From assembly GCA_944472135.2 (NCBI GenBank), contig CALYDD020000413.1:124001-188000 (forward strand): DNA of 64,000 nt, read 5' to 3'. The notes beneath the pieces were generated by a model. The model made no database searches, was not told where the DNA came from, and saw nothing but the letters and a program-made list of their open reading frames with translations. This document shows positions 34,431-45,600 of this stretch, piece after piece; the first letter of the stretch is position 1, and each line of letters begins with the position of its first letter. The translations under genes and the position numbers were made by a program. Source of the stretch: Trichobilharzia regenti (Eukaryota; Platyhelminthes; Trematoda; Strigeidida; Schistosomatidae).

Positions 34431-35880
34431 ATCTCAGCGTCATCGATTTCGTAAAGACTTACTGCAGCGTCGATGGAGAAAGAATTTGATACCTATTTCA
34501 ACAATGTAGAGTGCGTCGCCATATATATTCACAAGTCTGATTCATTAGTGGTGTGATGACGACAAATACCGAGCACATCGTAACCTACTGCTCACTGGTG
34601 TATTTGAAGTGGGGTCAGGAGTTGATAGGATGAAGATATTCATAGCAGCGGTCGAGGCAAAGAGACAAACAAGTTCATATTGATGGGAACTAACTTCTCA
34701 GAACCCTCTAAAATTCACCTACCTAAACAGGAAATCATCGTTTCAAACACAGTAGGCTAGGGTGATGATAACAAAGAGAGGATCCTGAAATTAGGACACA
34801 GATCATTACTATGAAATATATGTGGAAGTCTTCAGCAGTCAACTCATTGAAAAGATATGGAGAGGTGCCCATCAATGGCGTTCTATACGATGCAGAAACA
34901 TGTCGAATTCCCTAAAAACGAGACCTCCAGAACAAGGTGCTACGGTTTGATAAATCAAATATGAGGTCATGAAACTTAAGAAACAAGGAGGTCTTCGAGA
35001 AGAAAGAACAGGCGTAGAACCTACCATCCAACGAAACTGTGGAAGGAAATGAAATTTGATCTAGGATAGATAAAGACATAGGTGGGTAGAAACGGTACGT
35101 GTCATAATCAAATAAGAAGTAAGCAGCAGCGCGAAGAATCAACGGGAAACTACGTGTCAGGTGTGTCTGATGGAGAAATGAAGCAGGTCATGTGAAGAGA
35201 AAACGTGCTTATCAGTACTCGTTCACACAGGCTACCATGATGGGATCTATCCTATCACATTCCATTTCGTCTGGAACGGACAGTAACCACTTGGAACAAA
35301 ATGAATGAATGCTAATAATATTAGTTATCTCTTTGATATGTTCACTCCAACGTAAGTGATTGACTTTCAACTTCGAGTTCAACACGAATCGTGGCTGGTG
35401 AATGGATCATCGAATACAAGTAATCACTGTAGAGCTGTTTCATTCTAGTTTGTGACTTGAAATCTAGCCTCGAAAGCTTTTTGTATGAAGGAACCGTACT
35501 GTGGAGAGATATCTAAAAAGAAGGATTAAATAACTTTTCGATGGTCACTGGTTTCGAAGAATTCTCCTACTGATGATATTCCACGATAAATTCTATCTAG
35601 AAATCACATGAGGAGAACTAGTCACCTTCAGCTTGTCGTGTGAACTGAACTCACTGCAAGAGCACATGGTCTCGAAATGAATTCTGCATCACGTTGGAGT
35701 TTGCATTCTTCTCATGATGAAATATCTTTCTGGTGAATTCAGATCCCAGTAACAGCCAACTGATATTAATATTTTTATTAAGCTGCGTGTTAATTCTGTT
35801 ATTTCCTTGGATGCATAGTCAGTGAAAGACTTAAACAGGAATGTGGGTTTCAGTGTGGAATCAATAATGCAGAATGTTTA
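34431..35880 (+). repeat. Diverged spacer C copy in module D
   Basis: Follows C1 from about 9,080 to 10,550 in order (fold-back right arm, the CAAATACCGAGC block, AACTTCAAACACAG-like blocks, CCACGATAAATTCTATCTAG) with frequent substitutions and indels. It is an older paralogue of the array spacer. The stretch 35,742-35,872 is far better conserved than its flanks. Confidence 0.8.
35742..35872 (+). repeat. Unusually conserved island within the diverged spacer
   Basis: About 130 bp from GAATTCAGATCCC to GAATCAATAATGC match C1 10,409-10,538 with only a few differences, chiefly two extra bases near 35,784 and one substitution near the end. The neighbouring 100 bp on the left shows many changes. 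Recent conversion or local constraint could explain it. Confidence 0.7.
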
Positions 35881-36379
35881 ACTTCTCAGGTGATCGAATA
35901 TGGACGGTGGTCCACTTTGTCACCAAGCTAATCGGGTCATCAGTGACACTTATAAAATATATTTTGTGAAAAGACTGCGTCGTCTCTGTGCATTCATCAA
36001 TGTTGTTCGTAGATCTAATCTCATGATGGTGGATTGTTCATTCAACTGATCACTAGGCTTGGTAACGCTTAGCCAGTGGTAATGGTGATCACTTTGACTA
36101 AAATCAGTCACCAGTGTTTCAACCGTGACGCGAAATTCTTGTGAGCAAATATGATGTACAGCTGAAAGCAATTATACCCAGTGGAATAGTATGAATAGAC
36201 TTTGTAATTCACTTCGACCAACACGTACTTGGTGTCGCGTAATGATCTCTGATGTTATTCCTTCTCTATTCTCAATTGCTGCTTATCGGAGCTTGTTACT
36301 AGTCACTTACTTATTGACAGATAAAGTATGTGAGAAGCAATTGATTTCAGGCGGAATGTTTAGTACAGTTTTTAGCACC
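35881..36379 (+). other. No gene recognised
   Basis: Two chance ORFs (minus 35,950-36,171 and plus 36,191-36,382) without motifs. No repeat match noticed within the window. Confidence 0.5.
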
Positions 36380-36785
36380 TGATGATCTGATAAAATGTTA
36401 CTCCAGACGACTAAAACGGCATCAGTTGAGGTAGAGAGATGGAGAGACGTGAAATACAGCCAGGGAACAACCTATGGTCCTACAAACGAATATTGAGTAG
36501 GAAATGAAGGTTGACTGGATATACACAGTGAAGATCATCGAGTGACACCGCACACTGTTCCACTCCTCGAATGCAACCTGAACGATCAGCGACAAGCATT
36601 GTCTTGGTATGATGTCAAAATGGAAAATATAATGTGAAGATGAATCGAATGCTCGCGTGAAGTAGTGGAGCCGGATAGAATTGCAGGCTGTCAATCGTGT
36701 GGAAAGGATATGTTCCAACGTTGATCAGTGTTCCACTCTATGAGGCAAGCGATGAATGAATTTTATTATTGGTGATGATGATAAA
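36380..36785 (-). repeat. Inverted spacer C fragment
   Basis: Reverse complement of C1 from about 11,310 to 11,710: AACACTGATC, TTTATCATCATC, CATTTTGACATCATACC and CATCAACTGAGG-type landmarks in reverse order, with moderate divergence. It faces the direct fragments at 34,431-35,880 and so adds to the inverted symmetry of module D. Confidence 0.75.
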
Positions 36786-37009
36786 CATTTCAAGTCTAAT
36801 TGTTATGGACTAGAAATCTATTGGATAGAGGAGACAGACAGAGAGGGAGTGAGAGCTGACGAGTTAGTTGTAGACAGTCTTACACTGCACAATTTTTTTC
36901 TGCTTATCAATCAGCAGAATCACGACGTGAAAAAATTGAGAGACATTCAGTCAGTGATACAAACAAATGAAAGTGATGATTGAGATGAGGCACACTGAAG
37001 TCTGGATAG
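36786..37009 (+). other. Unassigned segment
   Basis: Lies between two inverted spacer fragments. The frame 36,756-36,983 runs through it (FIIGDDDKHFK at the spacer end, then EETDREGVRADELVVDSLTLHNF). The composition is protein-like but no family is recognised. The first part is antisense spacer, so a real gene is unlikely. Confidence 0.2.
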
Positions 37010-37328
37010 TTAGGCTTCACTTTACCTTGATAGAACTTATTTATATATTTGGAGTGGTTACTCCGTGTCCCTTCATCTCTTCACGGGAGCAGATACCAGA
37101 GGACCAAGTTTGTTTAATGCCAGAATAATGTAGCTAGTTAACGCCTTGTTTACAGCAATTCGCCTAAACATGGTGATTGGTTTGTACAAAGTGAGATAAT
37201 CTATCTCATTGTAGGCAAGTAGAAAATCAACAAATAATCTATCTTGTCATTATTGAGCCACCATACACATAATTGCATGGCATCCTGCAAAAATAGGTCA
37301 AATGATGATTGATTGATTGATTGATTGA
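37010..37328 (-). repeat. Inner, diverged part of the inverted repeat
   Basis: Loose reverse complement of 32,437-32,827 and of spacer C near 11,090-11,310 (TTTGTACAAAGTGAGA, GAGCCACCAT and CATGCAATTA-type blocks). It ends in a GATT tetranucleotide run at 37,305-37,329, which abuts the near-perfect arm. Confidence 0.65.
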
Positions 37329-38463
37329 TAGGATTACAACATGAACTTCGTCATTTTGAGAAGAATACTATCACAAAATCTTGTATTTCACCTTTTTCGC
37401 TGCAATATATGCCGATGAGACTGTATCGCATACGCACACGCACTATCCTACTTATATAAATGAATTAAGCGACCAAGCATATTATTCAAGTATCGTCATT
37501 TCGGCCAACTTAATAAACACAGGGTTCAAAGCTGATGATGATCCACGATGGCTGATGTAGCTGAAGTTCAAATCATCTCGCGTATTCTCATTGGTCCAAT
37601 GTATGCCTGTCTTATTGGTCTCATTCACAATTTCTCACATAATCCAGTCCACTACAATCAGGAATATCGGTCGTGATAGTAGGCAGCCTCCTCAGTACAT
37701 GATCAAATACAACGAGCCCGGCTTCCTATCATAATTCTTCAGCGAAGTCACAACCACAATAACCGCCTACGATTTCTCGTGAATTCGAAGGGTGTGCTGC
37801 TGTAAAACCTTGAAGCGGGACGAAATAGCCTCTAATAATCCTTGGTTCTCAATGGTTCTGTGAATAATGGTGTTTATAGCTGAAATCTAATTTGAAGTTA
37901 AGAACAAGTGAATTGTGACTTTTATCTGTTTGATTACAGCTTGACGCCACACCGTATATTTGGTACAAGTGTGGAATTTGCAGAATATCATATCGGTAGA
38001 CCGAATTTCGCAGAACGACCATAGATATAAAGTGTGCGTTGCGTCGAACCCCAGACCGTATTCATGATCGGCGAGAATCATAGACGCTGTGCCGCCAGCG
38101 CACTAACAGGTACATTCTGTTTTAGAGCTCAAAAGCGATTGAGACTCACATTATGAATTCCACGAGAAGTCATTACTAATCAAATCACGTCATTTGATTC
38201 CCCAGGTGTCGTTGAGCTGCCCGTTTCGATAGCCTATGTGTCGACGTCGACTGTTACTATTTCTGTCTGGTCAATCTGTGTGTTTCGGTGGTTAGGGGAT
38301 AAAGTGCTAACAAGAAGGATGTTTATTAGTCAAAATGATATCAGATTGAAATTTCTCATTATGGTGGGTGGCAAAGATCCTTAAAGTGTACTCCAATGCA
38401 TCAGATGACTGTTCCTGTGATTATGAGCACAAATTGCAGGTCATCATCGATCAAGATTAATTA
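37329..38463 (-). repeat. Large inverted repeat, right arm, inner part
   Basis: Mirror of 31,302-32,436 with a few substitutions and one indel. It is interrupted at 38,463 by Penelope-like element 2 and resumes at 40,385. It carries the mirror of the decayed RTE piece (about 37,560-37,695) and the 64-codon motif-free frame at 37,887-38,081. Confidence 0.92.
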
Positions 38464-38494
38464 AGAACACAATTTTCAGCGAAGAGACTCTTTT

Positions 38495-38844
38495 CAACGA
38501 ATTTATTATCAAGCTGTACAATCGTATCTATATTGTTTTATAAAGAAATTATATCCAGTGAGGGAATTAGGTCAAAGGTGTAAATACATGAAATAATAAT
38601 AGTATGAAATAAATTTAAAATATTTGTGATTAGGTTCATAGTTTAAGTCAAGTGGAACAATAATTAATGTCATATATAAGATAATACATCAGGTGTATAG
38701 ATTTTAGGGAGAGGCATATAATTGTAAGATTAATAGACGAATGTAAAATGTTACGTAACATGGTGTGAAATTTGATAACATAGAATTGAATATTGTAAAA
38801 ATAAAGATAAAAGGTATACACATGAATAATTTTTGGTTTAAAAT
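38495..38844 (-). repeat. Terminal inverted repeat of Penelope-like element 2, 3' copy
   Basis: Part of the 3' untranslated region of the element. Partner is 40,022-40,371. An AAT-rich simple repeat follows at 38,886-38,919, between this repeat and the reading frame. Confidence 0.9.
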
Positions 38845-38976
38845 TTCAAGGAGATCAAGTGGAAAAGATTCAGAATGAGTGTCGTAATAATAATAATAAT
38901 GGTAATAATAATAATAATAATCGAAGTAATAAGGGAAAAGTACACAGAATAATAAAATAAATAAATGTCTATCCCT

Positions 38977-40101
38977 CTACGGCCAAGGCAGCAGTAGGGA
39001 TTGTACATACTTCTTTTGTACACAAAGGTCTGGCTTAAAGTCATGAATTGCCAAGGCCTCAGCTGTCTTTAGAAGTCTGTAACGAAGAAAACGCGGGAAG
39101 TTGGCATGAATTCTATATAAGACCTTGAAATCATGGTCAGGGTTGACCGCGTGACAGGAGTCGATGAGGTGTTCTAAGATAGAGCTTCGCACACATTTCC
39201 TTTCTCCCTTGTAAAACCAAGCTGGAATATGTTCTCGTATCCGTGTGGAGAGCATTCTCTGACTACGGCCAATGTACCTTGCTCCACAAGAGCAGGTGAA
39301 CTGGTAGATGCACATGGAGGCGGTCAGACGGGGGAGCTTATCTTTTACAGAGGTAGAGAACAGTTTGCGGCTCGTGAACGTCATATGTAATCTAGCTGCA
39401 GGGAACGTTTTACTAACTGATTTAGAAAGACGATTTTTGAGCATATCAGAAGCTTGATCTCCTTTGAATTCCAAGTTCACGAATAGGGTTTTCTTTGGAA
39501 CTGAGTCAGTGACCAGTTTAGACTGCTTATCTTTCATGTTGCTGTCAATAAATCGGTTAGGGTAACCGTTTTCTGTGAGTGTGGCTTTCAGGAAGTCCAG
39601 TTCTGAGTCGACGCAATCAGAACTACAAATTTTCCTTATCCTAAAGCAGAGCGAATGGATTAAATTCCTTTTCCTGGAAATAGGCACCCAACTGTAAAAA
39701 TTAGTTAGTTGTCCGTTCCATGTACGTTTCCGGTGGATCGATCTCTTGAGAGATCCGTCATTCCGTCTGCTAAGGCACACATCAAGAAACGGAATACTTA
39801 GTTCCGATTCCTTTTCTATGGTGAATTGTAAAGAAGGATGGCAGTTGTTGAAGGCGAACAAGACATCATCAAGAACTACGTTCTTATCGCAGATGACGAA
39901 AGTGTCGTCTACGTATCTTTTATAAATGTCAAAATGCCCGATGGTTTGACTAAGTTGAGAATTTTCCATCTTTGCCATAAAACAATCAGCTAACAAAGGA
40001 CCCAGCGATGATCTACTTGACATTTTAAACCAAAAATTATTCATGTGTATACCTTTTATCTTTATTTTTACAATATTCAATTCTATGTTATCAAATTTCA
40101 C
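38977..40101 (-). pseudogene. Penelope-like reverse transcriptase with GIY-YIG endonuclease, 5'-truncated
   Basis: A 374-residue frame. Residues 1-26 read through the inverted 3' region and are not native. The native part begins near residue 27 with SSLGPLLADCFMAKME (RT motif B region), then KRYVDDTFVI with catalytic YVDD at 63-66, IPFLDVCLS (motif D and E region) and the RT-to-endonuclease linker. The GIY-YIG endonuclease follows: tyrosine 266 in IYQFTCSC, YIG at 276-278, arginine and glutamate in STRIREH, and glutamate 348 in TAEALAIHDFKP. The CSC pair at 270-272 resembles the metal-binding cysteines usual in this family. The frame is uninterrupted to its stop, so the insertion is young, but loss of the RT fingers makes it inactive. 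Confidence 0.88.
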
Positions 40102-40371
40102 ACCATGTTACGTAACATTTTACATTCGTCTATTAATCTTACAATTATATGCCTCTCCCTAAAATCTATACACCTGATGTATTATCTTATATATGACATT
40201 AATTATTGTTCCACTTGACTTAAACTATGAACCTAATCACAAATATTTTAAATTTATTTCATACTATTATTATTTCATGTATTTACACCTTTGACCTAAT
40301 TCCCTCACCGGATATAATTTCTTTATAAAACCATATAGATACGATTGTACAGCTTGATAATAAATTCGTTG
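40022..40371 (+). repeat. Terminal inverted repeat of Penelope-like element 2, 5' copy
   Basis: Inverted duplicate of 38,495-38,844 attached to the truncated 5' end of the element. It provides the ATG and first residues of the reading frame by accident. Confidence 0.9.
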
Positions 40372-40384
40372 ACAAGATTAATTA

Positions 40385-40912
40385 CTTGGATGCTCTAATA
40401 TGTTCAAACATTTATCGTAATACAAGTGTAATAACGCTTCAAGAAACTTGGCTGCACGATTCATATGAAGACAATTTAATCTTACTGAATGGTTTCAATA
40501 TGTACAGACAAGACCGAAGTAGTTCAAGGAAGAAGCGAGGTGGTGGTGTTGCTACTTTTATCAATTCTCAGTGGTCTGTTGCCAACAACGTCTGTTTTAA
40601 ATTCTCAAATGATTATATTGACTGTATAACTTTCAAATGTCAACGTAAACACCTATCTAAATACAAATTCATTTATATCACAAACATTTATGTCACACCT
40701 TGCTGTGGCACTTCAGAACTGTCTGTGTTTGCTGATGAATTCACTGTTTTCGCTGCCTCCTCTTTTGGAAACTCGTTGTCCATAGTCACAGGTGATTTTA
40801 ATTCATGTGACTACAGCTTTCTCACAGTGCTAGATCATGAAAATGCCGTCAACTTTTCCACCAGACTGGATAATTCCTTCGATCTTGTATTTATAAATGA
40901 CCGTGGAATATA
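40385..40912 (-). repeat. Large inverted repeat, right arm, outer part
   Basis: Mirror of 30,773-31,301. The arm ends at GGAATATA (40,912); beyond it the right side continues the retrotransposon gene, while the left side switches to spacer C sequence. The right side is therefore the parental copy. Confidence 0.9.
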
Positions 40913-41270
40913 CCAAGCTCATAAAAAAGCCCCACTCTTTAAATCAGATCATTGTATTGTACGGGTTTTACCTAAAATTTATGGAAAGTTACACAAGAAA
41001 ACTTTTTCACCTCTCTCCAAGAAAACTGTACATGTATGTTACTCTAAAGAGAATGTTCAGAATCTTAGGGGTATGCTCAAAGACACAAGTTGGGACCTGT
41101 TTAATGAAGATTCTCTTGATGACACAATCTCTAATATGACAAGTTATCTCAAATTTTGTCTTGACACCTGTTGTCTCAGAGAAACGCTCTTCATCAGATT
41201 TGACCGTTCCTCCTACCCGCCCCTCAACTCAAAATGCTTCGCAGACAAAAGGAACGGCTATATAAAATGA
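40386..41270 (+). pseudogene. CR1/Jockey-type AP endonuclease domain
   Basis: A 294-residue frame with QETW (glutamate 20), KKRGGGVATFI, TGDFNSC (aspartate 137 and asparagine 139), DLVFIND (near 166-172) and SDHCIV (histidine 189), the full set of C-terminal active-site motifs of an AP-type endonuclease. The natural N-terminus lies upstream of the Penelope insertion at 38,397-38,463. The CR1/Jockey affiliation is inferred from these motifs and from the reverse transcriptase fragment that follows. The frame closes at 41,270 and the reverse transcriptase continues in another frame, so the gene is broken at least twice. Confidence 0.82.
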
Positions 41271-41316
41271 AGGCCAATACTGGTTTGAAAAGAATTAACA
41301 TCTAATAAAATCCGAA

Positions 41317-41938
41317 ATGCACAGATTGAATTCAATTTACAACAAAAAGTTTATATCCTGTAAAAATGCATCTAATATATGGAAACTTTTCAAAGAAATT
41401 ACTGATGGTAAGCAGATGAATAGTATTCCTTATTCCTTTGATGTTTGCACACTAAACAAGTCTTTCATATATTCTCCCACAAATGCCAAACTTTCTAGTG
41501 TTACAAGTGTTAATGAAACCTGCTTCCCTGGTTTCAATACAAATGATGTTCAAAAATGTCTCCAGTCTTTGAAACCTTCTTGTAGCCTGGGCCCAGACGG
41601 TCTGCCTAGTGTTATTCTTAAAAAATGTGCAGACATCCTGTGTTATCCTCTTATGGACATATTCAACGAATCTTTCTCCAGAAATGTCGTGCCGGCCGTT
41701 TGGAAGGACATCAAAATTGTACCTATCCCTAAGTCGTCTACTGGAGCATGTTTTAGATTTAGACCTATTGCTATTACGTCTCCTTTTCGAAAAGCGATGG
41801 AAAAGTTACTCTTACACTTACTTAATTTTCCACCTTCACTTAAAGCCTTTAACGATTCCAAACAATTCGCTTATCAACACAGCAGAAGTACTTTAGATGC
41901 AGTTGCAGTCTTGTACCATAACATTGTCTCTAGCTGGC
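41317..41938 (+). pseudogene. CR1/Jockey-type reverse transcriptase, N-terminal part
   Basis: Reads LKPSCSLGPDGLPSVILKK, then VPAVWKDIKIVPIPKS, FRFRPIAITSPFRKAMEKLL and QFAYQHSRSTLDAVAVL, the N-terminal RT motifs of this clade in order. Motif A and the YxDD palm are absent: near 41,938 the sequence switches to a SINE-like repeat, which supplies the last residues of the open frame to 41,991. It is probably the continuation of the endonuclease at 40,386, shifted by a frame change near 41,270-41,317. Confidence 0.82.
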
Positions 41939-41942
41939 TGTT

Positions 41943-42430
41943 CAGTACTCCAAAGTTTTCCAATGATTCTCTAACTAATGTCAGCTCATGATGAAATCCT
42001 GTAACAAATCTCTAACCGTTAGAAGTTGGAATTCATCCTAGTTCGGGACTCTTCAGCAGTACGCACCCCACCGAGGTTTGAACTCAGAAGCTTCTGGTTA
42101 CAAGGCGGGCTCGTATAGGATTAAGCCACTGGGACCAAGTCCAATGGCCCATGAATTCTAACTTCCGCCAATTCACGACATGGCGAGACAACTAGCCAAT
42201 TTGTTCGGCGAGTATTTGTCCCCACACCCGACCTGCTGCCCCCTACTGGTCATGACATCTCACTAAAACTCCAGGTAACCACCTACATGAATAGGGAAAG
42301 TCGAGATTTCTGTAACGAGACCACCATGTAATACTGTTAGTGAGTAACTGATCGCTGAGTTTAAGTCTCAAGCTAGCTACCCAGTACTCTCCAGTTTTCC
42401 AATGATCCCGTGACTGATATCACCTCGTGA
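41943..42430 (-). repeat. SINE-like repeat with Pol III-type boxes, flanked by direct repeats
   Basis: On the minus strand TGGTCCCAGTGG (42,126-42,137) resembles an A box, and GAGTTCAAACCTC (42,073-42,085) resembles a B box at the right spacing. Imperfect direct repeats starting CAGTACTC with a GTTTTCCAATGA block bracket the region (41,943-41,991 and 42,382-42,430). The second of these also begins the boundary repeat of module A. No complete tRNA fold was established. Confidence 0.5.
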
Positions 42431-42613
42431 TCAAACCTGAAATCTCTGCCTAGTTGAATTGCGTGTAAAGGAATATCTTGAAAGATATTCATCGACTACT
42501 TCTAAAGAAGAAAAACCGACTAGGAAAGGAGATAGTATTGTCGCATGGAATACAAATCGTGACTGACTGACTGACTGCCTGACTGTTGGAAACCGGAAAG
42601 AGAGAAATATAAC
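42382..42613 (+). repeat. Left boundary repeat of module A (unit 2)
   Basis: Imperfect reverse complement of 5,625-5,862 and of the matching stretch at 48,202-48,439. It spans the junction between module D and module A; position 1 of the window corresponds to 42,581 inside it. Confidence 0.7.
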
Positions 42614-45600
42614 ACAAGTCAACATATAAGTGAGACACAAACGAAAAACACACATTCACAATGACAACAAAAACAAAAGGAATAAGGAGAAATGCTTCTC
42701 TGTGTAAAACCGTATCACAAAACTATGATCAAGTTATTCCGATACTTTTGCTTAGCCAAGCAGAAATTTTCTTCATCTCAACTGTCTTGTCTTACAAGTT
42801 TATCATCCTTCCCAATGTGATGAGAGTTCACATCAGCAAATTTTGAACTGGGATCAAACTAACTAGATTGTCTACAAATAATAGATCGGCACTTCAGTTG
42901 TCAGACATTCTTCATGACTCCACATTATTGAGGGAGAGGTTATTGAAAAAAACAATGAAAGCGGGATCGCTGTTTCCTCCTCATCAGTGTATGTGTACTC
43001 ATTTACTTCACTTCACATTTACATATAGGTCTGTCAGTTGTATTCAATGAGCATCACATGGTTATTTCCCCCATGACAATATGCTTCATAAGCCTTTCAC
43101 TACTCTCCTAGTATGTTTCATTGTGAACCGAACTCTTCGACGAATGATCACTGAGAAACTCTCATAGGAAAGAGACATACAGCCTTACATATTCTTGTAG
43201 ACATTCGTTATCTTCTCAATGACCTTTCAATTCCTTTACATTTGGTTTGTGACTTCCCACTTTTGTTCCCATTGGATTCCAAATAGAATTTAGAACTTTG
43301 TTGGCACATCTCCACTTCACTCTCTTCTCCGAAACTGTTTGAGAATGTTGATTTTTGCTTGACGTCCATGCTGATCATTCGTTCTGCTTGTCTTATCTTC
43401 AGTCTGGATCAGGTGCAGACAGCTGTTGATGAAAGTCTGAAGCCTGTACGAAATTGTTGTGGTGACGAATGTATCAAGTCCCACTGACTAATAGAGATGA
43501 CTGTTGAAAATTTGATTCTTGTTCCTTATGCTTAATGCAGAAGACGTCGAGATGATGCTGCCCAGATAGGTGAAAGATGAGCATTTCATCAAAGTTTTCT
43601 GTCTTAATGCATTGGCTTTTGTTGATGTTTGTTAAGTACCCCCATGGTTTCTGTCTCCTGTATGTTCACTTGAGTATCTTTGATTTTTTGAAAAATGACA
43701 TGTCATCTGTCAATCATTCCACTTATTATTATTATTATTACTTAGATACTAATTCCCAAACTGAAGTTATTCTTTCTTATGATATCAGTCCAGTGATAGA
43801 ATCTGTAGGGGCGATGTCGTTTACAGGAGGATTGATCACTGAATCATTCTATAGACAAGTGAAATCGTTAGGTTAATTAACACAATTCTGTTGCGGTCTT
43901 ATACATATAATAACCATTCAGTGTACAACACGTAGTATAAGCAGACGTCTACCATGGACACGAGACGTTGAGGTGTCATTGATCACTTTAATCGAAGCGA
44001 CTGTCGCATGAAGACAACCAAGAGACATTTTGTAACCCATATTGTACGTACGCACTGTTGTACGCAACATATATAGTAAATTTAGACAAAAATACGAATA
44101 CTTGGGTAATAAACTTTTATGTCAAATGGAGGATTTCGGTCCTTTCAGTCATGTTTGTGACATACTACACTGTCATAATGAAAGAGAATAAGCATCCATG
44201 TAATAGTTACTTTTGATTAGTAATTATCTCACACCTACTACGTCACGCCAACTTCTGCCTCTTTTCTAATCTACAATTAGTCATCCCATCTCACACCTGA
44301 CATTACGTGATGCATTTTTCGATGACAAAGTTTCCCAGTATCTGACTGGTCAAAAGGTTTCTTTGTTTAATATTATTACGACTGAACAACTCATGAAAGT
44401 CAATCGTCGGAAAACATTTTCTTCTCCGTTTGAACCTTTTGCTTATGACTCACTATGCGAATATTTCGTTCATATTGGACACTTCCTAATCAACAGGTTG
44501 TACACATTTTAAACACTCATGAGATTGGAAAACACCATGACTGGTCAGATTTCAGTGGATTATATCCAACGAAATAAAAGAGATTAAATACAATAAGATG
44601 ATGGATGGACACCCGGTGTTTATATCGCTTCACCGAAGCTGGTTGGTAGGTACTACTGGTCGATATGATTGGTGGCATATAGCGTCAAACACACGCACAT
44701 ACACTTTATCAGTAATGATTCATTATGATGTCACTTCAACAACATTATTCATATCGAAATGAACACTGTCAATCATTAATTCGACTGAGGTGAACAGATA
44801 CGAGTGATTTTATATGTGTCCACCATCAGATCCGCTGAACAGTAGCTCAGGAAACTATTGTTCTTTTCGTTTGTAAGTGAATGAGATATTTCATTGCAAG
44901 AAAACATGTGATATGACAAGATTTGAGATTCGGAAATTGAGGTTTATGTGGCTTCGGTTGGTTTCAGAGTAAGCAAATTATCATTCAAATCTAAGTCTCA
45001 GAGTTGTTATGAAATGTGCACTTGTGTATGTCCTGGGGATCAATCCAACGACATTATTTCACTTTGTGCAGTGAGAACAGCTCTATCAATCAGTCAATTG
45101 TTTGTAATTCACTGAGTTTTGAGTTCTCCATAGGTGACGATGAGGGATCGAGATGATTTCTGCAAGCTTTATAAAACCAATAAATAAGTCTGATTCAGTG
45201 CGGATGGTGTCCTCCTGACTCATGAATGGTAAACAACTCGACATTCACCTTATAGAGTAAGATAGAGTAAGACAGACATAAAAATAAAATCTTACTGTGG
45301 ATTGTTATTTTACAATAAACACCTCGCCACACACACAAACACTCTTAAGCACACATCTTACATCTTTTTTTTGAATGTTCAGTGAGTGACATTCACTTCT
45401 GAATAAGAAAATTCAATAATACATATTTGTCTGGATTATTCTGAATCCTTCCTTAATTTCTATGCCTAGAATGGGATCATTGTTTCAGTCATCCGAAATA
45501 TTTTTCATTAATTGTACTGAAAAAAGTTATAACCTCCTTTGGCGTTTTTTTCCCAGATTCTATCTCTCCCATATTCTGCATCTCAGTTTTCAAAAGGAAA

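Larger units (their letters stand above)
38464..40372 (-). mobile_element. Penelope-like element 2 with inverted terminal copies of its 3' region
   Basis: A 1,909-bp insertion flanked by a 12-bp direct repeat CAAGATTAATTA (38,452-38,463 and 40,373-40,384). The left arm of the large inverted repeat shows the empty site with one copy. The element reads on the minus strand. Its 3' region 38,495-38,844 is repeated in inverted orientation at its 5' end (40,022-40,371), 350 bp with about two mismatches and no net indel (paired coordinates add to 78,866). A 31-bp extension (38,464-38,494) lies outside the repeat at the 3' end only. Inverted terminal repeats plus a one-sided extension of about 30 bp fit published descriptions of Penelope-like elements. 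Confidence 0.9.
1..42580 (+). repeat. Higher-order repeat, unit 1 (about 42.57 kb)
   Basis: The sequence beginning at position 1 restarts at 42,581 and continues in the same order. Anchors such as 81/42,661, 2,886/45,462, 5,366/47,943, 6,529/49,102 and 9,498/52,072 keep an offset of 42,580 to 42,574, drifting by a few bases mainly at simple repeats. The unit contains module A, three copies of spacer C (the third truncated), three RTE copies, one Gypsy-type insertion and module D. The window probably starts inside the array, because position 1 lies within a repeat whose left part is visible only before 42,581. Confidence 0.93.

Noticed and set aside
36756..36983. 75-codon frame with protein-like composition
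   Set aside because: Its start is antisense spacer C and no family is recognised; kept only as an unassigned segment.
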